Assembly: GCA_003615045.1 (NCBI GenBank)
Contig: ML014288.1
Coordinates: forward strand, 1-38,096
Source: Caulochytrium protostelioides
Taxonomy: Eukaryota; Chytridiomycota; Caulochytriomycetes; Caulochytriales; Caulochytriaceae
Length of the DNA stretch: 38,096 nucleotides
Direction of reading: 5' to 3'
The translations under genes were made by a program, and so were the position numbers. Below the pieces are notes generated by a model, which was given only the letters and a program-made list of their open reading frames with translations, did no database searches and was not told the DNA's origin. Shown here piece by piece: positions 8,370 through 18,105 of this stretch; within the stretch, counting starts at the first letter, position 1; every line of letters starts with the position of its first letter.

Positions 8370-9676
8370 ATGGACGACGTGGAGAAGGGTCACGGGCCTG
8401 CTGTGCTTGCTGGCGATGCCGCTGCCGCTGCGGGCGAGGAGGCCGAGTCGGTCCCGACCGCCGACGTGGAGCTGCTAAACATCCACAAGACCTACCTGCT
8501 CGGTCTCGAAGGCGTGGCGGCACTGCGTGGTGTGAGCTTGCGGATCGAGCATGGCGAATGGGTCATTGTCTACGGCACCTCGGGTGGCGGCAAGACCTCG
8601 CTGCTGAACATCATCGGGACGATCGACAAGCCCACCAAGGGCGAGCTCCGCGTCTGCGACGTCCTGATCCAGCCCAACACGCCTGACGACACTCTCGCCA
8701 ACATCCGGTTGGAAAAACTGGGATTCGTGTTCCAGACGTTCAACCTGCTGCCGACGCTGAATGCAATCGAAAATGTCGAGCTTCCTATGGTCATGCACGG
8801 CCAGCTCAGCCGCCAAGAACGGCGGCAGCGTGCCGAATGTAAGTTGTTATTGCTGTTTCGATGACGGGATTCCGATGGCGTGGATCCCATCCCACCTCCT
8901 ATTGATCGTCACCCGTGCTGCTGAAGCTCACCGACATATGTATCTGGGATGATGGATTTGCCGGGCATCCCCCCCAACGAATGGATTTGATACCTGGGTC
9001 GACAAAACACGCAGACTCGTTGGAGAAAGTCGGACTCGGCCACCGCATGTTCCACTACCCCCATAAACTCTCGGGGGGTGAGCAGCAGCGCGTTACCATT
9101 GCCCGCGCGATCGCGAATTCGCCGAAAGTCCTGCTTCTTGACGAGCCGACCGGCGATCTCGATACCGTCAACACGCGCCGCGTCATGGCGCTGCTGCATA
9201 ACCTGAATCGCGAGCAGAAGATGACAATGATTATGGTGACCCACGACGTCTCACTGAAGCACTTTGCTCACCGTGTCGTATACATGCGCGACGGCAAGGT
9301 CGCCCGGATTGAGACGGTGCCTGACGCGCAGCGCAACAAGGCTTGGGCCGACCTGCAGGCCGAAGCCGCCGCCAACAAGACCATCGCCGAGGAGGCCCAG
9401 GGCTCCGGCGGGCCCATCACCGTCTTCAAGGATCCCCGCGAGTACGCCACCTACTCCAAGCAGAGCGACGCCATCCTCTCGCTGCTGCCGCCGCTGCCCA
9501 TCGGCAGCGCCAACTACAGCATGCCGCCCGCCGCTTCCAAGCAGCAGTCCCTGCTCTCGGTCCAGGTCCCGCCCGCGATGCCCTCTGCGCTCGCGTCTGC
9601 CACCGCCGCGGCAGCCGTCTCCGCAGCAACGGCACCGCCGCTAGCCGCCCTGTCCATCGCGACCAACGTCGTTTAA
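8370..9676 (+). CDS. Soluble ABC-transporter ATP-binding protein, LolD/MacB-like, two exons
   Basis: Joining 8370-8838 to 9015-9676 gives 376 residues. The ABC motifs are all present: Walker A GTSGGGKTS (residues 69-77), Q-loop VFQTFNLLPTLNAIENVELP, signature LSGGEQQR (175-182), Walker B VLLLDEPTGDLD (195-206) and the H-loop His in MVTHD (H233). Sequence around these resembles the bacterial LolD/MacB/FtsE group of stand-alone ATPases. The spliced junction reads RAEYSLEKVGL, the same length as the usual RAEELLEKVGL, which fixes the splice sites. ATG 8370 is the first in-frame ATG after a stop. Residues beyond about 240 are an added Ala/Pro/Ser-rich tail of about 135 residues. There is no membrane segment, so it should work with a separate FtsX-like permease, not seen here. 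Similar stand-alone ATPases are known in some protists (ABCH-type); substrate is unknown. It is convergent with NHA1. Confidence 0.82.
8839..9014 (+). other. Spliceosomal intron in the ABC ATPase gene (176 bases, phase 1)
   Basis: GTAAGT at 8839-8844 and ACGCAG at 9009-9014. The frame of exon 1 meets a stop soon after the donor, while exon 2 resumes exactly at the homologous position. The intron has only a weak pyrimidine tract. Confidence 0.85.
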
Positions 9677-9937
9677 CCGTCTTAAAACGCAATCCCGATA
9701 GAGACCTGTAGAAACCGTATAGAATTATCGCCTCCACTGCATGATGCCGTGTGCTGGATAGCCCCCAATGAGCAGTCTCGTTGCAAACGTGACGACGTGG
9801 TGCCACGACCATGCCAGATGTTAGAATCTAAAATCGATGCAACGGACAAGAACAGGGATGGCGGCATCGCCATGGGGCAACGCCACACGATGTCACGAAG
9901 GGCCAACCGTCAAGCCGCCGTCGTCGAGCGCCACCGA
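9677..9937. other. Convergent 3' spacer between the ABC ATPase gene and NHA1
   Basis: A 261-base interval between two facing stop codons. No AATAAA was found in either direction and no coding signal is seen. Confidence 0.6.
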
Positions 9938-12226
9938 TCATGGGTCGCCGACGGTCGAATGCGGCGCTCGCGGCGAGACCACCGACATGTCGGGCGTCTG
10001 GTTCGCGTCCGACACCGGCGCGTCCTCCGCGCCCCCGCCTGGCGACCGGCTCAAAATCGCCGTAAAAAGCCGCCGAATGGGGCCTGTGATCCGGTCTGGC
10101 GAGCCGTCGCTCACCGACACCGGGACCCCTTCATCGTACTCGGTATGCTGCCGCTCGAGCGGGAGCCCCGCGTCGAAGCCGACGTCGATGCTGTCGTGGC
10201 GCGTCGCCATGGCGTGGTTAAGGCCATGACCGTGCCCGCTGGCATGGCCGTGGCGCGGCGTAGAACCACCGTGGCGCAGGGACGGCGCGCGTGGTCCGAC
10301 CGAGCGGAGGGAGGCCGTGTCGTCGCGTTGATGCGGGTGCGCGTGGCGGCCGGCGCGGTGGTAGGGCAGCGCGGCGGAGAGGGTCGAGCGGACGCTGCGC
10401 GCGTCGTCGCTCTCGACGCTCGAAGCGGCGAAGGGGGGCACGGGTGATGCGTGGTCATGGTCGCGGTCGCGGTCGCGGATGGGGCCGTGGCGCGGCGGCG
10501 AGCGGTATGCAACGGCGTTGCTAGGCACGCCCTCCTGCGACGCAACACTAATGGCGCGGCGTTTCTTGATCAGGATGCCGGCGGCGGCGTTGGACGCGGC
10601 GATGCTCTGGCGCGGGTAGACGCGGTCCTCGACGAAGTGAACTTCGCGGTCATTGGGGTGGCCCGGACCAAGGGCGATGTCGACAATGGACGACGAATCA
10701 TAGCGGCTGGCCGCATCGTCAACGGAGCTGGCGTTGTCGTGAACGCTGCCGGCGTCCGAGCGGTCGTAGGAGATGGAAGGACGGCCCTGGAAGAGCAGAT
10801 TGGCAGCACGTGAGCGATCAGCGTTGTCGAAGGTCGGCGCGCGCGGCAGCTCGGCTGTCGAGATGGGCTGCGAGATGGCCATGACGCTGTGCGGCGTGTT
10901 GCTCGGCCAGCGGGGCACGCTGACGGCACTACTGCGCGACCATGTGCTGACCTTGTTGAGGGTCAGATGCACAAACGGCAGGGTGATGCCATACACGAAC
11001 ACCGAGATCAGAACAATGAATTGGATCACCGGAACGATTTGGCCCGCCTCCTCGTGGACTTCATGCAGCGTGTGCACGGCCTCTGCCATGTACCACAATG
11101 CAGCGACGCCGATGGGGCCGAAAGACCCGACAAAAAAGGCCTCCTGATAGCTGTACAGCGGCGGGATATAGCGGTGCAGCGCAAAGATGATGGGCACGCG
11201 GCGCACGAGCAGGATCAGGATGGTGGCTAGGATCAGCCGCCACACGGGCAGCTCCGGTGTGTTGAAGGTGGACCACTCAATCGAGGTGCCAAAGTAGAGA
11301 AAGAAGGTCAGGTTTAGCAGCATATCGATGGTCTCCTGGACGTGGGCCTCGGCCGTTTCTTCCGTGAACCAGCCGTCCCAGGAAAACACGATTCCTGCCA
11401 CAAATACGGCGAGGAACGGCGAAAGCCCGAGCATGGCGCTCACTCCGACGATAAACAGCGCAAGCGAGATTTCAAACACGAGAAAATTTCGCTTGTCGAT
11501 GAGATTGCGGCGTTCCGAGTTTTTAAGCGACCAGTTGGCGAGCCAGCCCACGAGCGCGCCAAAGATGGCCGCGCCCACGACCTCATACGCGACGCACTCG
11601 TAGGCCCACCTGATAAAGGCTTTGCCGACCGAGGCCTCGGTGCGGAGGTAGATGGCAAGCGTGTAGAAAAGTGTGCCGATGCCGTCGTTGCCGGCGGACT
11701 CGGCCGACAGCAGATAGCGGATCGGCAGCGAGATGTGCATATCGGCGAAGCGGCCGCTCACAATTGAGTTGGCCAGAATCGGGTCGGTCGGGGCGCAGCT
11801 GGCGGCAATAATGAGGCTGTCACGGAAATTGACGCGCGTGACAAGGTAGACGACGATGGCGGTGCTGATCCACATATAGAACATAATGGGGCCCCACAGG
11901 ATGAGCAGCGTGCCCCATTGCTTGCGCCAGTACGTCTTGGGAATCGAGACCGCCGCAGCCATGACCTGCACGCCGATCACGATCTGCGAGAACTGCAGGG
12001 TGATGTTGTTGATGTTGTCGCGGCCAAAGCGGAACGGGTCGAATGCGTCGATCACTCGGGGCCCAAAGAGAATGCCGATGACGGTCGCAACCAGGCTCTC
12101 GCTGAGAAAGAGCTTCTCCTTTACGGCCAGTGAGACAAAGCCAAAGATCAGCGTGAAACCGCCCACCAGGGCGGCATCGGTGGCCACATTGTTGGTGCCG
12201 ATGCTCACGGGATTAAATCGGGTCAT
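9938..12226 (-). CDS. NHA1: Fungal-type plasma-membrane Na+(K+)/H+ antiporter (Nha1/Sod2 family, CPA1)
   Basis: The 762-residue product has an N-terminal half of about 430 residues with 10-12 hydrophobic segments and a long soluble tail, as in Nha1. Landmarks are SLAVKEKLFLSES near the first segments, the ion-site motif APTDPILANS with D148, the paired ND of SAGNDGIG (N180, D181), and FVAGIVFSWDGWF. These acidic and Asn/Asp residues are where CPA antiporters bind the exchanged cation. The protein would export Na+ or K+ in exchange for H+ at the plasma membrane. ATG 12226 is the first in-frame ATG and precedes a typical short N-terminus; a few upstream codons in frame lack an ATG. The tail carries Ser-rich, charged sequence and a His/Gly-rich patch near 10200-10320. 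There are no introns. Confidence 0.9.
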   Translation of the reverse strand: MTRFNPVSIGTNNVATDAALVGGFTLIFGFVSLAVKEKLFLSESLVATVIGILFGPRVIDAFDPFRFGRDNINNITLQFSQIVIGVQVMAAAVSIPKTYWRKQWGTLLILWGPIMFYMWISTAIVVYLVTRVNFRDSLIIAASCAPTDPILANSIVSGRFADMHISLPIRYLLSAESAGNDGIGTLFYTLAIYLRTEASVGKAFIRWAYECVAYEVVGAAIFGALVGWLANWSLKNSERRNLIDKRNFLVFEISLALFIVGVSAMLGLSPFLAVFVAGIVFSWDGWFTEETAEAHVQETIDMLLNLTFFLYFGTSIEWSTFNTPELPVWRLILATILILLVRRVPIIFALHRYIPPLYSYQEAFFVGSFGPIGVAALWYMAEAVHTLHEVHEEAGQIVPVIQFIVLISVFVYGITLPFVHLTLNKVSTWSRSSAVSVPRWPSNTPHSVMAISQPISTAELPRAPTFDNADRSRAANLLFQGRPSISYDRSDAGSVHDNASSVDDAASRYDSSSIVDIALGPGHPNDREVHFVEDRVYPRQSIAASNAAAGILIKKRRAISVASQEGVPSNAVAYRSPPRHGPIRDRDRDHDHASPVPPFAASSVESDDARSVRSTLSAALPYHRAGRHAHPHQRDDTASLRSVGPRAPSLRHGGSTPRHGHASGHGHGLNHAMATRHDSIDVGFDAGLPLERQHTEYDEGVPVSVSDGSPDRITGPIRRLFTAILSRSPGGGAEDAPVSDANQTPDMSVVSPRAPHSTVGDP

Positions 12227-14963
12227 CCTCTCCGCCACTTCACGCAATCGTGGCGGTGGTCAAGAAGATGACAAGGGACGTTCGGTGGGCGTCGCCCTCC
12301 AACCGGCGTCAGCTAATGAACGTCCTCTGACGCGGCAGTATGCTGTGTAGGGCCGGCACGGTGACGAGCGGATCCGATGCGGACCCGGGAGAAAGTGCGA
12401 GCTGAAGGCGTGAAATGGTGACGAGTCCTGTGGGGCGATGGGCCAAAGCAACCCAACTCCGAGAACAGCGGCACAAACAGAAATTCAAAAACCAAAAATC
12501 AAAAATCAACAGCTGGCTTGAATCGAGGAAGAGCGGCGGGTGGGAATGACGCAAGCAAACCGAGAGCCCGGGACACGGAAAAGGTAACGGAAATCGCCGT
12601 CGGCAGCGGCGATGGCGAAGGGTATGCGGAGGGCGGGGTGGGGGCACAGAAAACGTGCGGAACCGAAACGCAGCCGTGCGGAGCGTCGTGGGCGTGGACG
12701 GAGATCGTGGCACTGGCTTCACGATGACCGAGTCCCGTCAAGGCGGATGTTATGCAAAAGGGGCGGCCAAAGGGGGCCAACGCGAGACGGCAAGCGCAGA
12801 ACGACCAGTGCAGGACGCCCCTAGTGCGAAACGGCGCGGCGACGGCCAAGCCCACGGAGGACGGACGGCAATGACGGCGCAGGGAACGCGGCACACCGCA
12901 TGAGCTCGTGACCTGACCGTGCACGGACCCGTCGTCCACGACGCTCGGCGCCCGGCACTCGGCAGAGAGGAGGTCCACCACGACCGACGAGGCAGTGCCG
13001 CGGCGTGCTGCGTCCCAAGACCGGCGACAGCGGTGACCTCGACGGCAAAAGTGGCGGCAGCGAAAGCAAGCAGGCCTGCGCCAGCCTGAAGCCAAGTCAG
13101 CGTCCCTGCGTTTCTTCACCAGTGCGGCGGGCTCGCCGCCGCGGACGCCGCCGTCGCCCTTACGTGGTGCAGGGTGGAAGGGGCCCAGTGCGCTGCAAAC
13201 GACGCGCACAGGGCGCTCGTTCCGGCGTAACCGCTGATTTGTCCGTCGCTTCGCCGTCTTCGCCCCAGGTTGAATCGGCGCCAAGCAGGCCCAACAAGCT
13301 GCCTTGCTGCACGTTCTTTGCCCTTTTCGCTCGTCATCAGAACTCTGGCGCTCGGCGTCGAGCGCGCGCACGGGCCGTGGCGAAGCGAGGTAAGCCAAGT
13401 CAAGTCAAGGCGGTGAAGGCAAGGCGGCGAAAGGCGGGGCCGTGTGCTTTCTTAGAGGCACTGCTGGATCGCGCGATCGCGGTCCGGCCCAGGCACAGCG
13501 TTGAGCCTGACCGAGCGTTGCTGTGACGTGGATAGGGGTTGATTCGCCAAGTGCATAATCCGCACCAGCAGTGGGCCGCGGGAGGGTGAGCGGCCTGGCC
13601 AAGCTTCGACTTGGGGTGGGGTGGGGGCGTCTGTGGAGAGCTGACGTAGGTCCGCACCATCAGACAAATCCCTGTGGCCCGACAGCGGCAGCGCGTTCGA
13701 CAAGAGCATCAACTCCGCCAATGCGGCACGCAGCCAGGGCCTAATAGCCAGGGCCCTGAGCGCTTATTGCGCGGCGCAGCGGGCTGGCGACATGCCGTCG
13801 CCGTCTCCCGTCAACGAGGAAAGAAAAAGAAAAGACGATCGGCCGACGGCATATGACTGTGGCAGGTGCTTGGAATGCGGAAGCTTTGATCCGCTGGGGC
13901 GCTTTTAAGGGGCGTGTGGGGTTGTACGGCGACGTGCCACAAAAAATTCGCAGGGGGCAGCGACGACCGGGCGATCCGATCTGGGGCAACGCAAGCGAGT
14001 GATGTTCCCATCGATGCCATGCGTCACTGTAGCGTATGACTGCTCGCTATACCCGCCTTAACGAGCCGAAGATCGTCTTCACGTGGATATGCCATGCCAG
14101 ACCAGGCCATGCCAGGCCGCGCCACGAACAGCAGCTTTCATGGGCTGGCTCAGCCGATCAGTAGAAGGCATCGCATCGAGCGTCCTGGGCCGAGCGGCGA
14201 CCGTCTGCCGAGGGGACGGCCAGCAGGCGTGGCGGCGGCAGAACACCGGATTCCCGGCCGTCGCAGCGGTTTGACATCTTGCCCGCCATGGTGTGGGCCC
14301 GCTAGTGGCGAGAAAAGCCGTCGGTAACGACTGATCAAGAGAAAACGCCACAGACGGCGGCGGACCCATGGCGCTTTGATCGAAACATGCGAGGCGATCT
14401 CCTTCCGCGCCGGGAGCGAGAATGACATGGATGCGGATGACCGACCTGATCCGAATGTTCGGCCATGGAGGAGGATCCTCATCCAGCAATCCTCATCGCC
14501 AACTTCGCCATCACGTGGATGGATGTCGCAACCGATGTATCGTTTTCGGCACCCATCCCATGGTGCTGCAGGCGACGCCGCCACGAGTCTCGTTGGTATC
14601 GGCGACCACCACACTGAATCATGCGCTTCCCATGGCAATCGATGGTCGACCTCCGTCCATCGTTGGTGCTCGCGCTGAGAAACAAGTTGCCCGAACCGCA
14701 CCCTTTGCCGTACTTCATGTGCATGGCATCGCGCTGCACGGATCGATTCTATTGGTTGTTGTTGCCATACCCTCGCTAAGCAGACTATGGCGATTCCTTG
14801 CGCTGGTTCAAGCAGAGTCTAAAAAGGATCCAAAAAGGATCCTTCGCCCATGGGGCATTGCCACCGACCATCCGTCGCGACCGAGTGCGACGACACCCCG
14901 CTATCGACAGCTGGCGATCATCACTGTCCTCATAACTTCATCAAATTAAAGTATACCCGCTGT
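12227..14963. other. Long gene-free block upstream of NHA1
   Basis: About 2.7 kb, the largest gap in the window. Open frames up to 299 codons exist on both strands but are Arg/Ala/Ser-rich without recognisable domains and look like products of high GC. It includes an A-rich run with repeated CAAAAATC words near 12490-12510 (probably in the NHA1 leader or promoter), a CCATGCCAG/CCATGCCAGG repeat near 14090-14115, and a tandem duplication of AAAAAGGATCC (14821-14842). No tRNA B-box was found. Confidence 0.5.
14821..14842 (+). repeat. Tandem duplication of an 11-base unit AAAAAGGATCC
   Basis: Two perfect adjacent copies in non-coding DNA, about 120 bases downstream of the end of the WKF-protein gene. 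Confidence 0.85.
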
Positions 14964-16232
14964 CTATTCATCACGCTCCTTGCGCTTCTTGTCCTTTTTG
15001 TCCTTCTTGTCCTTCTTTTCCTTTTTGGATTTTTTGGACTTTTTGGACTTTTCTTTCTTGGACAGCGTCTTATCGGTGGATTCGTCGTCATCCTCCTCGT
15101 CCTCACTTTCCACCGTTTCGTCAAAGACGGCCAGGACTTGCCTGGCGCGCTGGTACATATCGTGGTTGGCTTCCTCGACGACATCCGCCGGATCGGCGAT
15201 GGCGCCGGCATCGTGCTCAGGCGCCTTCAGGGCGGCCGCCGCGCGGTCCAGCTGCGCGGCTTTGCCTGCCGCCACGATCTCAGCCGTCGTCATGACTTTC
15301 ATTGGCGGCGGCGGCGACGGCGTAGTCGTGGCTGAAGGGGTCGCGGCGGCATCCATTGAGGCCGTCGACTCGTCTGCAGTCTGCTTAGCGGCCAACTCAG
15401 CGGCCTTCGCCGCGGCCTTTGCGGCCTTCTTTTGGTTGGCTACGGTGACGCGGTATGCCGCGATCACGCGGTGGGCCTCGGCAATGGTGCTGGCGCGCGC
15501 TGGCCCGGCGGGCAGGCTCGCGAGGTAGGGCAGCATGCGGGTCTCGAACTCCGTCGTCGGCAGCAGCGGCACAAACCACAGGTTCTGCAGAAGCCAGACT
15601 TGCTGCAGCTTCGCAAACTTCCATTGCGCTTTGTCCTCGACGAAGGTGCGCAGGTAGGCGCGGGCCTGTTCAGCCTTGCGGCTCGTGACGATGCCGGAGG
15701 GCGGGTCCGCGAGCGACGGCGCCACGTCGACCGGATCCGCAGAGGCCGACGTCGCGGCATCCGCAACCGTCGGTGCATCCGTCGGTGCATCCATCGGCGC
15801 CGCGCCAGTGGCGACGCCAATACCGTCGTCCGCGGCGGTTTCGGCATCGACTTCGATGAAGCGGCCGCCGTGATCACGGGGCAGTGCTTGGAGCAATCGG
15901 ATGCTGCGAGCCTTGTTGCGGGCGAGCAAGGTCGCTTCATCGGACTTGCGCGAGCCGCGAAGTTTGGGCTCGAGACCGGCGTGCTGCCGTTTCAGGTTGC
16001 GCAGCGCGGTCTTGCTGAGTTTTTGGCGCTTGCGGTTCGGATTCCGCTTGGCGGGCTTGACGAGAGCGTCGACATCGCCGTTCGTCTCGCCGTCGGCATC
16101 GCCTGTGGTATCGTGCATCGAGGCATCGGGTCCTTGCGTCGGAGTTTGCGGAGTGATGATCGCCGCGTGATCAGTGATCGTCGGGGCGGGCACCGCCGGC
16201 GAGACGGCCATGGTAGCCTCGGGTTCGGGCAT
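14964..16232 (-). CDS. WKF-domain nucleolar protein (human C7orf50-like)
   Basis: The 422-residue product contains a conserved block near residues 186-250: AYLRTFVEDKAQWKFAKLQQ with W204-K205-F206, then VWLLQNLWFVPLLP and MLPYLASLP. This matches the WKF domain (formerly DUF2373) of human C7orf50, a nucleolar protein linked to ribosome biogenesis. A basic block (about residues 60-105) precedes it, with KRNPNRKRQKLSKTALRN. After the domain come an Ala/Lys-rich helix, low-complexity Ala/Thr/Pro, an acidic run, and a C-terminal tail of Lys-rich KSKKSKK and KKDKKDKK repeats that should act as a nucleolar localisation signal. ATG 16232 is chosen as the first in-frame ATG, and a second in-frame ATG lies seven codons on. 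A TATA-like box sits about 145 bases upstream. The precise role in ribosome assembly is not established; family identity is fairly sure. Confidence 0.75.
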   Translation of the reverse strand: MPEPEATMAVSPAVPAPTITDHAAIITPQTPTQGPDASMHDTTGDADGETNGDVDALVKPAKRNPNRKRQKLSKTALRNLKRQHAGLEPKLRGSRKSDEATLLARNKARSIRLLQALPRDHGGRFIEVDAETAADDGIGVATGAAPMDAPTDAPTVADAATSASADPVDVAPSLADPPSGIVTSRKAEQARAYLRTFVEDKAQWKFAKLQQVWLLQNLWFVPLLPTTEFETRMLPYLASLPAGPARASTIAEAHRVIAAYRVTVANQKKAAKAAAKAAELAAKQTADESTASMDAAATPSATTTPSPPPPMKVMTTAEIVAAGKAAQLDRAAAALKAPEHDAGAIADPADVVEEANHDMYQRARQVLAVFDETVESEDEEDDDESTDKTLSKKEKSKKSKKSKKEKKDKKDKKDKKRKERDE

Positions 16233-16779
16233 GGTCGTTAATGTAATTGGGTGGGCGGGATGTCGCTGAAGGGCCCGCGGTGACGAGTGGGACGGAGATG
16301 ACGGCGACACCAGAATGACGCGAAGCCGCGGCGATGGAGCGGAGAAGCGGCTGGAGAAAAAGGCGTCAGGGTCTATATAACAGCGTTAATCTAGCAGAAA
16401 GCAAGTGATAGGCGCTACTCGCAGTGTGTAGGTAATGTGATAGGTCTCGCTTGCTACTGTGTGATGGCGCCGTGGGTCATCGATACTGGCCGTCTCGCCG
16501 GTCGGTGTTTGTGAATGGGTGCTCTCTGATTTTTTGTGTCGTTTTTCCCTGAGGAACCTTTCCCTGAGGAGGTCCGTGCCTGCTGAGGCGCACGCGATGG
16601 GCCCGAGAAAGGGGTGGAGCTGCCAACGGCTGTCTGGCGGAGTTGCCGAGCGTCAAAAATTAGAAAAGGCCAAACGCCTAACCCCGCGGCCCGTACGCCC
16701 AGGCAAAAGGACTTATGGAGAACTTAAGGAGCTCTGTTCACGCTCTCATTCCACGGCAGGTCGATGTGACCACACCGGC
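16233..16779. other. Spacer upstream of the WKF-protein gene and before Fanzor relic B
   Basis: Contains the WKF-gene promoter, a duplicated TTTCCCTGAGGA word near 16547-16572, and then sequence that may be an unrecognisable upstream part of Fanzor relic B (an open frame runs through 16519-16992). No separate gene is supported. Confidence 0.45.
16374..16380 (-). promoter_or_regulatory. TATA box of the WKF-protein gene
   Basis: On the minus strand this reads TTATATA, about 145 bases before the start codon at 16232, in a GC-rich context. Confidence 0.45.
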
Positions 16780-17040
16780 TCAACGAACGAGTATCACTCC
16801 ATGACGATACGGTCCATCAGCAACACCTGCATCACCGCCTTGTCGGAGGAGTTTGGATCCTATGACGGAATGGTGCGCACGAAGGCCGTGGTTCGAGGTT
16901 TGCTTAAGGGGGGGTTCCACCCACGGCAAGTTCATGAACGGCAATGTCCATGCCTCGTTGAACAGCCGACGCTGCCTGGCCATGCGGGTTAGACCGGTGA
17001 CGATGTGCCGCATCCCGGAGCGAGCCAAGCTGCCGCCCGT
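16780..17040 (+). pseudogene. Fanzor (TnpB-like) relic B, C-terminal part, catalytic motif lost
   Basis: One frame gives STNEYHSMTIRS (from 16780), resembling the VDEYRTS-type motif. After a run of seven G (16908-16914) a different frame gives GKFMNGNVHASLNSRRC and RVRPVTMCRIPE. Compared with the expected NRDxNAAxNIRR, the catalytic Arg-Asp is replaced by Gly-Asn, so the RuvC-III aspartate is gone. The frame change probably arose by slippage in the G run. Bases 16917-17032 align without gaps to 5411-5526 of relic A with about 73% identity by hand count (85 of 116), sharing the 16-mer CCGACGCTGCCTGGCC, so the two are paralogous copies. Upstream parts are not recognisable. No complete copy is present in the window. 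Confidence 0.55.
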
Positions 17041-18105
17041 GGTCATCGGGCTCATGGGGCTCGTAGCATCGACGGCGTCGGTCACGACCGTTGATTCCGC
17101 ACCGTCTTTTTCGATGATGGAATTTTCTGCTTTTCTTGCCCCTTTTCTTTCGACGCTTGCGACTCTTGCTTCGTACGAGCATAGGGTGTGGTGTGCTGGC
17201 GCATCGGGCCCGAGCCTTGGCCGTCTCGGCCGCTGGCTCCCATGGGAGACCAACCCCCGCGGCCGCAGACAGCGGAGTCCGCAACACGGAAACCGACCGG
17301 CCGGCCGGACGGCGCGCGCGCGTGTCCGTGGCGGCCCGGCGGGCAGCCGCCGATCGGTGGCGCGCGTTCCGGCTGTAGCCGGCGCGGCTACAGCTGCAGG
17401 CGCGACGCCAGACGCCGTTGCGGGTGCGGGACGCGCGTCACGGCCGACGGGAGATCAGCCGGCGGGCGCTGCCGACCGGGTCTGGCCGGACCGACCGTCG
17501 GCGGCCGAGGCGGCGGGCCTCCGTGACGCCTGCGCGCCGCCCACACCGCCAGCAAAGCGAGGAGTGGGTGCGCAGGCCGGCACCAAGGCACTCGAGTCCA
17601 CGGTACGAGGGCGCTCGCGGGGAAGGCCGCGGTCCAGACCGCCGATCACGCCTTGATATCAGAAGAACGCGGTACGGTCCCATGCGGGGCAGCGAGAGGT
17701 CCGCCACGTCGAGTCTCGAAAAGGGCGATCTGGGTGGTCGCGCGTGGAGGCCGTGCGGATACCCAGCGGTGATCTCTCTCCGATGATCGCCTCCCTTTGC
17801 TTTCTGTTCGCTCTCTTGATCCTATAACACCATCCTCACGACGTCGCTTTCGTAGCGATCCCTCTCCCTTGTTCATACCACACCCGCCCAGCCACGCGCT
17901 CCAGGGAAAGGAAAACAGTGGCATTCTTCATCCGCGTGTGTGGAGTTGCGCTGACCGTCTCATACCGGGACAGCCGTCTTGGATTGCAGCCGGCGGCTTC
18001 ATCCAGACGTCTCTGACCGGCGGGACGATTCTCTTTTCTTTTTTTTTTTCTGGCTTGCTTGGGCTCGCGTGGTGCCTTGACGCGGACACGCACGACGGCC
18101 CCACA
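17041..18105. other. Spacer and leader upstream of the dynein gene
   Basis: About 17200-17660 is very GC-rich with CG-repeat stretches (for example GGCGCGCGCGCG near 17310). Open frames there lack recognisable domains. TATAAC lies at 17823-17828. The last 300 bases are in frame with the dynein but carry no ATG and include a long pyrimidine tract (18029-18051), so I read them as 5' leader, possibly with a leader intron. No RFX-type X-box was found. Confidence 0.5.

Noticed and set aside
8915-9014. Upstream extension of the second ABC exon as a separate start
   Set aside because: The extension has no ABC homology, and splicing at 8839/9014 restores the exact spacing between conserved ABC blocks.
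12499-13398. 299-codon minus-strand open frame in the large spacer
   Set aside because: Arg/Ser/Pro/Cys-rich without domain or periodic structure; an equally long frame exists on the other strand nearby.
16880-16900. GTTCGAGG word resembling a tRNA B-box
   Set aside because: No matching A-box, acceptor stem or anticodon arm; it lies in the Fanzor relic.
16853-17656. 267-codon forward frame as an intact gene
   Set aside because: Only its first part resembles the Fanzor C-terminus, and that motif is degenerate; the rest is GC-rich filler without a domain.
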